Assembly: GCA_022376515.1 (NCBI GenBank)
Contig: WTXI01000285.1
Location: forward strand, 1 to 46,478
Direction of reading: 5' to 3'
Length of the DNA stretch: 46,478 nt
Source of the DNA: Lactifluus volemus
Taxonomy: Eukaryota; Basidiomycota; Agaricomycetes; Russulales; Russulaceae
Shown here: positions 1 through 9,348 of the stretch, in pieces
Layout of the letters: each line of letters starts with the position of its first letter
Position numbering within the stretch: position 1 is the first letter of the stretch
Translations under genes and position numbers: made by a program
Notes under the pieces: model-generated
The model's input: only the letters and a program-made list of their open reading frames with translations
Told to the model about the DNA's origin: nothing
Database searches by the model: none

Positions 1-3000
1 ATGCCACGCGAATCATACAAGTGGTCCTCTTGCTAAGTTTGGCCATAGTCACGATGCCCGGAGCCTACGGAGACTACCACCGTCCCCTTTCCAACAAAAC
101 TGTTGCACTCCTTATGAACTGGCATTATGCGGTTCCAGCACGAAAACAGTTCAAGAGCTCGATCACCTTGTCATGGGTCATTTGCCATGATGATTTCAAC
201 CGAGATGACTTGCGAAATTTCCGTGCCTCACGTGAGACCAAGCGAATGGATACTTTATTGAAGGACCAGCCAGTGTTTTTTTAGGGTCTGATGGTTGGAA
301 AAAAGGCAGTGTAAGTATAGCACTTCCACGTGCTGATTCCAGAATGGTGGAGATGAGTCATCGCACCTCGATTCAAAGTCGATGATGTTTGGCATCGGAG
401 CATTGTTGATATTGTCATCGCTGCCTGGCAAGACCCACTTCATCTACATATCATTTACGGCCATACCACTTGTTCTATGAGGGTGGCGATGACAGACCCC
501 CTGAACGTGTCTACGGGGAAGCCTATGTCTCAGACCTTTTTATGGAAATGGACACAGATCCAAATGCTCCCCCCGAGCCTGGCTGCACCTTAGAACGAAT
601 ACCATCCCCTTTAATGCTTTGGTCAGACTCTACATCTCACAAATTTTGGCACGGCATCCATGTGGCCAATTTACATTCAGCTTGCAAATCAATCCAAGAT
701 GTGCGTATAAACCCACAGCATTTGCAAGTCATCATCTAGCATATTGCCTTCAGTATGTCATAAATTCATGTCATTTTTCGCACATGGCACTTACCAATTT
801 AAAGCTACCAGATACATTACAGGACTACTATGAAACCTGCTTTAGCAAACCTGCATCACCTGAGACAGTAACACACTGTAATCGAGAGCTCATGCAGGAA
901 ATTTGGAAGCTCCTACTAGATGACAAGTTTGCACATGCTTATGAGCATGGTTTAGTTATCAAGTGCTGGGATGGCATCTCTCGACGCTTTTATCCTCGGC
1001 TCTTCACCTATTCTGCTGACTATAAAGAAAAGTGAGTATCTTGGTTGAATTTAATAATCTTAATATAATAAATGACTACATAGGGCTCTACTTGTAAGCA
1101 TCAAGCACTTGGGAAAATGTCCTTGTCCCCTCTGTGAAACCCCAATGGATGTGATTCCAGAAGTGGGCACCATTCGGGATTCTGAACGCCGCAAACGTCT
1201 GGCTCGCAAAGATAGTGAAAGGCACCAGTTAACAATTGAACAGGCAAGGCAATTTATCTTTACAAGTGGTGCCCCAGTGTCAGGAATCCGTGTTGGGCGT
1301 TTACTTAACCCAACATCACATGTACCAACAAGGGTAAGCTTCTATCAAGTATTACAAAAATATCACTTATCTTTAGTTATTTAGAATACATTTTCAAAGT
1401 TCTTGCTGCCATTTGGGATCAATTACTATTCACTTTTTGTTGGTGATTTGCTCCATGAACTTGAACTTGGTGTAGTCAAGTCGGTGATCTCTCACATCAT
1501 CCGGATTCTCCATGTGGTGGGCAGTTCAGCTATAGTTGAATTTGATCGTCGGTATGTATGATATTGATACATGCTCTTTCTTTACTCACTCTACCAAGGT
1601 TTCGCAGCATACCCACATTTGGAATGACAACAATTCGACGATTTGCTCGAAATGTATCTGGACTCAAGAAACTGGCAGGCAGAGACTTTGAGGACATCTT
1701 ACAGGTAAGTTGCCTTTACTGATACTACTCAAATTCTCTAACCTGTCCCATCAAGTGTATAATACCTGTCCTTGAAGGGCTCATCCCAAATCCATATGGA
1801 AATTATGTACTAGACCTCCTTTTTGACCTTGCCCTTTATCATGCTTATTGCAAGCTTCAAATGCACACTGATTCAACACTAGCATCAATGGAACACACAC
1901 TTACATCTCTAGGTCAACAACTTCGAAAATTTGCCTTCAAAACATCTTCGAATTTCGCCACTAAAGAGTTGCCAGCTGAGCTGGATCGCCGATATCGACA
2001 GAACAGTGGAAAATCCACTACACCAAAGGAAAAACTGCCAGATGGACCAAGGAAGAAGATATTCAACATGAATACATTCAAGATGCATGCCTTAGGGTAC
2101 TATCCACATCATATTCGGTGTTTTGGGACAACAGATGGGACATCTACCCAAAGTGTAAGTGTTGGTCCTCTGCTTATCAATGATGACTGATTTTTAAGAA
2201 TATTATATTTATAGGGTGAATCTGAGCATCGTCGGATCAAACGCTTCTATGCTCGAACAAATAAGAAAGGTTTTGTTCAGCAGGTCACACGACATGAGCA
2301 GCGTCAGCGCCTACTCCAAAAACTGAAGCGTCGCGAACAAGTTTCAGCACCTTCAAAAGGCAAGAGCCCAACAGTTGACTTGACAGAGAGCGAGCGTTTA
2401 CCTCGGACATCACCTATGGCCCACCATCATATATCAAATTCACGGCGCTTTAAAGAACAGATTCCAGAATTTTTGGCAAAGAATGCAGGAGATCCAGCCT
2501 TCAAAGTATGTACTATCTCAATCTGTAATACTGGCCACACATAGCAGGTTTTTGTAGGACTTTCTACCTCGTCTCAAAGCCCACCTCCTCTGTCGTCTTC
2601 TTAATAAGTCATACACAGGAGATGAAGACATGTTTACGCCAGAGGAGTTAAGCACAGTCTGTTTCCGTGGAGATCGGCTCTACTTCCATAAGGTGGCCCG
2701 GATCAATTATACAACTTATGATATTAGACGTTCACAGGATTCCCTTAATCCCCGAGCTCATGCAGACTTTATGTGCCTTTCTCATGAAGATGGAGATGGG
2801 GACTTTCCATATTGGTTTGGTCGTATTGTTGGCATCTTTCATGCAGATGTTGTACACCTGGGACCGGCTAGTAAATCACTCAGGCCAGAACAGATGGAAT
2901 TTCTGTGGGTGCGTTGGTTTGGCCGTGACTTGAGCTGGAGATCAGGTTTTAAGGCCAAACGACTACACTGTATTGGCTTCATACCTTGGGATGACTCCGA

Positions 3001-3575
3001 CACAGAGGCATTTGGTTTCCTTGACCCAAAGGAAGTCATTCGTGCCGTTCATCTCATACCTGCATTTGCCCATGGCCACACTGATCAGCTCTTGCCACCA
3101 TCCATTATACGACCTCTCACAAGTAATAATGAAGATTGGTGTTTATACTACGTCAACATGTGAGTTTCTAATCCATGTGTCTTACATTTCACTTCTGATG
3201 CTGTTAGACAGGTTTGTTGACCGAGATATGATCATGCGATTCCGAGGCGGGGGAATTGGTCATCAGGCAACCCGCCACGCCGACCACCAACTAAATGAAG
3301 CTGAGCAACCCAATATTTCAACAATTGGTGAAGATGACGAAGCACTTGATGGATCAGCAACCAGAGCCGATAGTACCCAATATGGGGAACTCGAGGAAGG
3401 TTGGGACGAGGACGAGGATGAGGATGAGGATGTGGATGTGGATGCAGATGCAGGTGGCATTGACAGAGAGACAGATGACTCAGATGATGCAGACGCTGAA
3501 GAGGCAGACCTTGGCCCTGAGGGAATCGATGGAGAGTACAACACTGACAACGACGACCTGTATGATATGTTTTAG
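1..3575 (+). mobile_element. Plavaka-type DNA transposon remnant, left end outside window
   Basis: The stretch reads as one transposase gene of the Plavaka class, a cut-and-paste transposon group abundant in basidiomycetes. Recognisable blocks appear in family order on the plus strand: an N-terminal block ending around 280, a block at 370-470, the PPERVYGEAYVSD block near 500, then the long conserved core from 805. I could not find terminal inverted repeats: the left end lies before base 1 and no matching right end is evident after 3575. The element is therefore only partly present. Confidence 0.75.
805..3575 (+). CDS. Plavaka transposase, C-terminal ~800 residues (5' half broken)
   Basis: Eight exons join without a single frame error: 805-1031, 1084-1333, 1385-1551, 1599-1704, 1756-2154, 2215-2505, 2558-3159 and 3212-3575, giving 801 residues to a TAG stop. 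All introns are about 50 bases with GT..AG ends. Family landmarks are the block KHLGKCPCPLC after the first junction, DLLHELELGVVK near 1450, LAGRDFEDILQ before 1704, GESEHRRIKRFYAR at 2215 and YYVNMFVDRDM across the last junction. The last 90 residues are strongly acidic (Asp/Glu runs). Upstream of 805 the same protein continues but in shifting frames: breaks lie in a T-run near 275-283, near 350, near 465, near 712 and just before a probable intron at 753-804. A functional transposase is therefore unlikely unless those shifts are sequence errors. It could be called a pseudogene; family assignment is by motif memory. Confidence 0.7.
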
Positions 3576-3905
3576 TCTTTTCATATATCAATTACTAGTG
3601 ATGAACTCTCTGACGGGGACATAACCCAGGATCAAGATGCCTGCGGGCGCCCCTTGCGATTCGCGACTGCAGGAGGCACCGGGGGTCGTGGTTGTCATGG
3701 TCGTGATCATCGTGGTCGGTGGGGCAGTCAGGTGGTGGTGGAGGGGGCACATTGAGCGGCAGTGGTCAACCAATGGTGGTGGTGGGTTAAGTTGCATCTT
3801 CAGGCCGGTGAGAACTTAAAGTCAAAATAGAAAATAAGCCACTGAGGCTAATCCGGCATCAACCGTTCTTTTGATGCATTGGGTCACCGTAGATATAATA
3901 CAGTG
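3576..3905. other. intergenic, no gene seen
   Basis: GT-rich stretch downstream of the transposase with runs of GGTGGT at 3715-3785. Open frames here are short and low in complexity on both strands. I see no splice-consistent gene. Confidence 0.4.
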
Positions 3906-4173
3906 TTAGTCCTCAAAGAGGCCAGAGATGAATTCAGAGTATGAGATCTCGTCCGTGTCATGATTGAGATAAGAGCCCGGCTGCACAATCAATGTATGTA
4001 GACGCACGCCACAACAAAGGACGAGGACACACCCTGAAGTGTCGCAGCCACTCTTTACAGTCATCCGCCTTCTTGCTAAACGCGAGGTCGATGAGCTCAC
4101 TGTGACCATTCTGCGTCAAGCTAAACAGGATCATGTGCATTGCCATGTGCGAGAAATCATCTCTAGTGTCCAT
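3906..4173 (-). pseudogene. DNA topoisomerase II fragment
   Basis: Read on the minus strand, 4173-4033 encodes a segment containing ELIDLAFSKKADDCKEWLRH, which matches the topoisomerase II region just before the catalytic breakage-reunion core. A GT..AG intron at 3981-4032 joins it to 3980-3906, encoding PGSYLNHDTDEISYSEF, the directly following part of the same enzyme. The family then continues with an LILFSMADN-like block; here the frame instead runs into a stop within a few residues. Upstream of the SKK block the match fades as well. So this is a roughly 80-residue island of a protein normally well over 1,000 residues long, with no gyrase ATPase part and no active-site tyrosine region. It is best read as a fragment left by rearrangement or copying. 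Retention of the intron argues against a retrocopy. Confidence 0.65.
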
Positions 4174-4570
4174 GCCCTTGCTTCCCGAGACCGTGAGCGA
4201 TGAGGTCTATCAGTTTAGAAGAGGACTAGTGAAAACCTGTGCTTCGCACGGGGCATTGTGATGGTGGCGTTTTCGTCGGGAGTCAGAGTGTGTCTGGTAG
4301 TCTTCTCATGGGTTTCATCTTCAGTGGGAGGGTCTCGTTTGCAACGTTTTGATATTGAGAAGATGTTGTTTTTACCGGGATGTTCGATCTTATGATAACG
4401 ACATTTGGTGTAGAAATGTGTCAATCGTTGGGCACGACCCCGCGCTGGCTCCTTTAATGAACGGGCCACCTGGCCACAACGTCGGCCAGAGTGTGCGGAT
4501 CCTTTGCACGAGAGTCGAGCCACAGCGTGAGCTCAGGGTCTGCGGATCTTGAACGGTTCCTGCACCCCAC
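4174..4570. other. intergenic, no gene seen
   Basis: Between the topoisomerase fragment and the repeat field. Overlapping short frames on both strands show no recognisable protein and no convincing splice pattern. Confidence 0.35.
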
Positions 4571-4635
4571 GCCGACCACATCGTGTTGACAGGTCAGAAG
4601 CACGACCCAACGCCGACCAATGAGAGCCCGCCGAC

Positions 4636-4856
4636 GGGGGCTGCAAACTGTCCCGCGATGAAGGAACAGGCGACGAAGGGGATAGAGGTGGGAAGAAGTG
4701 AGGTGCACGGCCAAGTGAGGAACGACCAAATGAGGCAGTTGAGGGGTCCGAAGTCTGCCATCAGTGATGTCATCCGCAAGAAAGTGCTTCCCCAACTGCT
4801 GCCGTTTTGAGACAGCACACGTGAGGAGGAGACAGGGGGAGAGAGAAAACACTGAG
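4636..4856 (+). repeat. direct repeat A, copy 1 (pair with 6714-6930)
   Basis: About 220 bases, starting in the GGGGCTGCAAACTGTC segment and running through CATCAGTGATGTCATCCGCA to a purine-rich GAGGAGGAGACAGGGGGAGA tail. It matches 6714-6930 with scattered substitutions and small indels. Confidence 0.75.
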
Positions 4857-5193
4857 ATTGTAAGTTGTCGAAGAATAAGGCAGAGAAAACGATGCGACGA
4901 ACTGTATCATCAATGATTAAATTCTGGCATTCCGCATCGTCGTGGATGTCAGTGGTAATGTCATAGTCATGAGACACGAAGGATAGCATGGATTGAATCA
5001 TCTTCAGCATGCCACCTGTTGTTGACCAATCACGCCTCGCCTGCTTGGGTGGCTGAAAGATTTTCCCAGCCGTATTTCAAGTCATTCTAAATCTTGACTG
5101 GGGACGGGAAGATGTCAGACGGCGGCTGCAGCCCGCTTTGGCAAACGCGATGAGGGAACAGGCGACGGAGGGGATGGAGGTGGGAAGAAGTTG

Positions 5194-5427
5194 AGTTCGC
5201 CGATCAAGGATAACAAAGTAAACCGGTCTGGAAGCCTCGCACAGAACATCAGTCTACGTGCGGTGGCGGAGCGTAGCCAAAATATATGGAACGTTGTGGA
5301 TGGGGATCACTCACGTTACGTCCCTGAGTTGACTGGGTCACCATGGCTGCAGCGTGGCCACCAAGAGCCACAGAATGACGATGAAAGCGATGATAATGGA
5401 TGGCGAGCGACAGTGAGCATGGGACGT
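5194..5427 (+). repeat. direct repeat B, copy 1 (pair with 6069-6302)
   Basis: A 234-base block starting GTTCGCCGATCAAGG and ending GGGACGT. It matches the block at 6069-6302, also 234 bases, at high but imperfect identity. Shared core: GGAACGTTGT followed by GGGGATCACTCACGTTACG. Confidence 0.75.
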
Positions 5428-5732
5428 AGGTGCCGGTTGGACCAAAGACCTTGCTTTGGTAAAAAGACAGCCCTGAGGTCAGATGCTGTGCCCCACTCCG
5501 ACCCATGAGAGCAGCACGGAGGGCGGCAGTGTGAAGGAATGTGTGGCATGCGACGTCGCCATGAACAGCAAGCTCACGCTGGGTTAAAGATGCGGCAAAT
5601 GATGATAGGGGCTACCAGCGGGCGACAGCCTGGCCACAGTCTGCGGATCGTGACCGGTCAGGTGCACGACCCTGCGCCAACCAATGAGAGCCGCCCGACG
5701 GCGGCAGCCCGCTTTGGCAAAAAGCTGTCTTC

Positions 5733-5787
5733 CCGGTCACGATCCGCAGACGTGCACTTGACTTCTTCTCACCTCCATCCCCTCCGT
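5733..5787 (-). repeat. 55-base inverted repeat, left arm
   Basis: Bases 5733-5787 are, by eye, the exact reverse complement of 7320-7374. The neighbouring module copies are all in the plus orientation, so this arm marks an inverted insertion within the field. Confidence 0.8.
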
Positions 5788-6068
5788 GTGTGGCAGATGC
5801 CGAGCCCCTGTATGCGAGAGTTGACGGTCAGAGAGAAGCAGTAAGTTTGGGTTGGACAGCGAGGCGTTTCGGGAAACACATAGTCGACCTTCTGCGAGTG
5901 CACGATCACTGCTGACAGTTCGAGTCGCAGCGTGCGAAACATGCGTTGATATTATCACGGTCATACAAATCAACAACGACGTTTGATAGAATCGACAGTA
6001 CTGTACACTGTGCGTGAAATTAGAGTATGTGTTTGCGAGAACTGAAATACGATGTACTTACGTCGTTC

Positions 6069-6302
6069 AGTTCACCAATGAAGGGTAACAAAGTAAACTG
6101 GTGTGGAAGCCTCGCACGGAACCTGACCAGTCTACGTGCGGTGGTGGAGCGTGGCCAAAATCTATGGAACGTTGTAGACGGGGATCACTCACGTTACGCC
6201 CCTGAGTTGACCGGATCGCCACGGCTGCAGCGTGGCCACCAAGAGCCACAGAGCGACGACGAAAGGGACGATGGACAGCGAGCGGCAGTGACCATGGGAC
6301 GT
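6069..6302 (+). repeat. direct repeat B, copy 2
   Basis: Partner of 5194-5427, same length and order, differing by scattered substitutions. Confidence 0.75.
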
Positions 6303-6713
6303 CCTCATGAACACGCTGGGTTGAACATGCTGCGGATGCGGTCAGGTGCACATGAGGTGATTGATGACGACGGTGAGTGACGGTTGGACCGAAGACGCCG
6401 AGTCGTCCAATGAGAGTGGCTTGACCGCGGCTGCTGCCCGCTTTGGTAAAAAGACTGCCCTGAAGTCCGATGCTGTGCCCCACGCCGACCAATGAGAGCC
6501 GCCCGACAGCGGCTGCAGCCCGCTTTGGCAAAAAGACAGCCCTCCTGGTTGAATACGCGGCGAATGATAATAGGGGCTACCAGCGGGCGACAACCTGGCC
6601 ACAGAGTGCGGATCATGACCGATCAGGTACACGTCCCCACGCCGACCAATGAGAGCCGCCCGACAGCGGCCACCTGGCCAGAACGTGGGCCACAGTGAGC
6701 AGAGGCGGCCGAG

Positions 6714-6930
6714 GGGGGCTGCAAACTGTCTCGCGATGAGGGAAAAGGCGACGGAGGGGATGGACGGGAAGAAGTCAGGTGCACGGCCAAGTGAGGAACG
6801 ACCGAATGAGGCAGTTGAGGGGTCCAAAGTCTGCCATCAGTGATGTCATCCGCAAGAAAATGCTTCCCCAACTGCCGTTTTGAGACAGCACGTGTGAGGA
6901 GGAGAGAGGGGGAGAAAGAAAACAGTGAGA
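6714..6930 (+). repeat. direct repeat A, copy 2
   Basis: Partner of 4636-4856. A further shortened echo of its tail (AACTGCGTTTTTGAGA then a purine-rich run) follows at about 6968-7015. Confidence 0.7.
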
Positions 6931-7319
6931 GCGATGAAAGTTGTCGTTGTCGGACGGAAAACGCCATCTCCAACTGCGTTTTTGAGAAGGAACATGCGAG
7001 GAGGAAAGAGGAGGTGAGAGCTCACCAGAGGAAGAAAACTGGGATGTGATGGAGGTGAAGATGTTAGCGGTGACCTACAATGGCATGGACTATGAATTGA
7101 TGCCGCCTGCCTCAATCACTGAACCGTCTTCAGCGTGCGACCTGTTGTTGACCAATCGCTCCCGCAGCCCGCGTGGGATCAGCGTGCCGCCTGCTGTCGG
7201 GGCCGACCAAGGAGAGCCCCTCGGCTGCAAACGGTCCCACGATGAGGGAACAGGCGACTGAGGGGCTGAGGGGACGGCGGCTGCAGCCCGGTTTGGCAAA
7301 CGCGATGAGGGAACAGGCG

Positions 7320-7374
7320 ACGGAGGGGATGGAGGTGAGAAGAAGTCAAGTGCACGTCTGCGGATCGTGACCGG
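7320..7374 (+). repeat. 55-base inverted repeat, right arm
   Basis: Reverse complement partner of 5733-5787, lying in the plus-oriented context GGAGGTGAGAAGAAGTCAAG. Confidence 0.8.
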
Positions 7375-7460
7375 TCAGGTGCACGACGCCGCGCCGACCA
7401 ATGAGAGCCGCCCGACAGCGGCTGCAGCCCGCTTTGGTAAAAAGACAGCCCTCCTTTAAT

Positions 7461-7793
7461 ATAATAGATAGCGAGTACGTGACAAATCGCGGACCTTGTA
7501 ATCCTTGGAGTCCCATTTGTGCGCATCTGGGGTCTTGGCTGTCAGGCTACATGGGCGAGGGTCGTGGAGATAGATGCTGCAGCCAATTTCATCCCACAGA
7601 ACCTGCAAGATATCACAAGGTTGCTGACACAGATCTTCCTCGGTTCCACGAAGGCGTTGTTACCCCTATTGGACTGTATGCTGCCTCTTTAAGAGTCTAG
7701 CCGACTGCTGGAACTGGACCGAGCATACAAATTGGATGTGCCATCTCTGGCTCGGGGAGCGGTCACAAGAGTTACACATAGACAGCAGTTCAT
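7461..7793. other. intergenic with an unassigned minus-strand frame
   Basis: On the minus strand an open stretch from about 7655 to 7460 reads as protein-like sequence (for example DEIGCSIYLHDPRPCSL) but has no start of its own and no partner exon I can connect. I do not call it a gene. Confidence 0.25.
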
Positions 7794-8314
7794 TTAAGAC
7801 ATCCTGGTGTTAGTACGCAATCTCGCTGTGATCTCCACACCCTCCTGTTCAAGATGCCTCATAATCTCTGCAACACACTCCTTGGTAATCTCCCTCTTCA
7901 GAGTACCCAGGTTGGCGTCCTTTTCAAAATACTCCTTCAACCCTGCAACACACTGCTTGGTAATCTCCCTCGTCAGTGTGTCTAAGTCGACTTCATCAAC
8001 AGTAACGCGCTTCCTCTTTGATGCGTGGTCGTCACTGCTTTCGAAGTCTCGCTCTTGGTCTCGCTTCAATTTCTGGCAAAGGGATGATTAGAACAATAAT
8101 CTGTAGAAAGGTTTGGTCCTACCTTGGTGAGTGGTACTGGTGTGGCATTTCCCGCCTCGGACTGACTGCTGCTTGGGATACAGTAGCGATTGAAATATCC
8201 CGCACCACCACACGAGTAACAAGGTTGAAGACCGATGTCAGGGTCTTTCGAGGGTGAGTTCTCTCGACTCTGACTGGGAGGGTCCAGTGGAGGGGTGGAA
8301 TGATGGCGACTCAT
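7794..8314 (-). CDS. hypothetical two-exon protein with zinc-knuckle-like motif
   Basis: Exon 1 is 8314-8123 (64 codons, starting MSRHHSTPPLDPPSQSRENS). A GT..AG intron at 8073-8122 joins it in frame to exon 2, 8072-7794, ending in TAA; the product is 156 residues. Around residues 32-46 lies CYSCGGAGYFNRYC, the spacing of a CCHC zinc knuckle (C-x2-C-x4-H-x4-C) with the histidine replaced by tyrosine, preceded by a Ser/Pro-rich N-terminus. The second exon opens with a basic, nuclear-signal-like KRKR cluster and then two similar charged helices: TLTREITKQCVAGLKEYFEK and TLKREITKECVAEIMRHLEQ. This internal duplication suggests a coiled-coil pairing segment. I know no named family. It may be a small protein derived from a retroelement Gag or a transposon accessory gene. 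The splice junction is convincing; function is unknown. Confidence 0.5.
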
Positions 8315-9348
8315 GATTAATCAGTACACCATCCAAGCCTTTTTTTTATGTATGACATCCTGTAGCATCTCAGAATGCCGCCTCGGTTACTAGCAGACAG
8401 ACGGATCTAAGGAATCTTATTGTCACGCGAGGCCGCAGTAAATTGGCCTATCACCGTCTATTCCGAGGCACAGTGTGTCGTGGCACGTGCACCTGGGGCG
8501 AGCGGCAATCCGGAGCTTGCAAGACAGCCGAAGAGGGTGGTAGAATGTAAAAAGAGGCCCATTGGATAGGGTAGTGTGAATTGAGATTGGCAGTAACAGA
8601 AAGCAACGGAGCTGATGGGAACGGCGATGTGGCGTGTAACAAAAACCACCAGAGTATAGTGTTCGGCCAGACAGTCTGAGTCGGCAGGTAGTTTGCATCG
8701 AGGTATTCATAGCGGAGGGTGTTCTCCACAGCAACCTCGTAGCGCTTCAGCTTACCCGAAAGATGGGATTCACGCCCTATGCCATCAAACTCGGACACAG
8801 CATGAAGCATTTAGCTCACGGTCAGCTCGACGCCGAAGAACGGGTAACTCCATCGTCGGTCAGGTACCAGTTCTTGGACTCCCGATTTAGCTCAACATTT
8901 GTTGGGTTAAGGAAAATGTGAGGCTATAAAAAGATATCCTGTACGTTTGAATGCGAAGAAGCATGTGTAACGGAGGAATGACTTACATTAAGACTAGCCT
9001 CTGCGAGGTCAAGGACTCGGAAGACGCACTGGCCTTTCGAAACAGTGAGCCTCTGATCGGCCAAAGATTCACCTAGGCAGATGTCAGAGACTAGCCAAAT
9101 ATGGGAAGAAAGGAAATGACTTACAATAGATTCTGCAGAATGGGAGATACGATAAAAACGTTAGTAATCAGCAAGCGTTGAGTGATCAACGCTTGCGCAT
9201 CGCTAATGTAACCCTCTAGCGCAGGATTTTTTGCATCGGCGGCCTTAAGTTGGTGCACGACATTTGGCGGATCAAGGTAAGAATTGACAATATCGTCAAG
9301 GTCTGTGATTAGGAACAAAATATACAGCATGTCAACTTATGTAGCGCA
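8315..9348. other. possible decayed minus-strand gene, not resolvable
   Basis: The minus strand shows protein-like pieces in changing frames: 9330-9121 (DLDDIVNSYLDPPNVVHQL), about 9060-8987 (ESLADQRLTVSKGQCVFRVL) followed by a GTAAGT donor, then about 8935-8840, and 8810-8451 (LKRYEVAVENTLRYEYLDAN). Good donor sites occur near 9122 and 8986. I could not join the pieces into one continuous frame, so either exons are missing from my reading or the gene is decayed. I recognise no family. Confidence 0.3.

Larger units (their letters stand above)
4571..7460. repeat. GC-rich composite repeat field
   Basis: A small set of modules recurs in shuffled order. One module holds CCAATGAGAGCCGCCCGAC followed by GCTGCAGCCCGCTTTGGCAA and is seen, in variants, near 4617, 5119, 5690, 6409, 6490, 6640, 7205 and 7395. 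A second holds GCGGATCGTGACCGGTCAGG. A third holds GGAACAGGCGACGGAGGGGA. Longer direct copies and one inverted copy are listed separately. Open frames across the field exist on both strands but only repeat the modules in different frames, so I do not call genes here. The field looks like a degraded complex satellite or a nest of one repeat family. Confidence 0.7.

Noticed and set aside
3232..3591. Long antisense His/Pro and Ser-rich frames
   Set aside because: Mirror image of the acidic C-terminus of the transposase.
6342..6827. 161-codon minus-strand frame in the repeat field
   Set aside because: Its protein only restates the repeat modules, which appear in other frames nearby; no start context or splice support.
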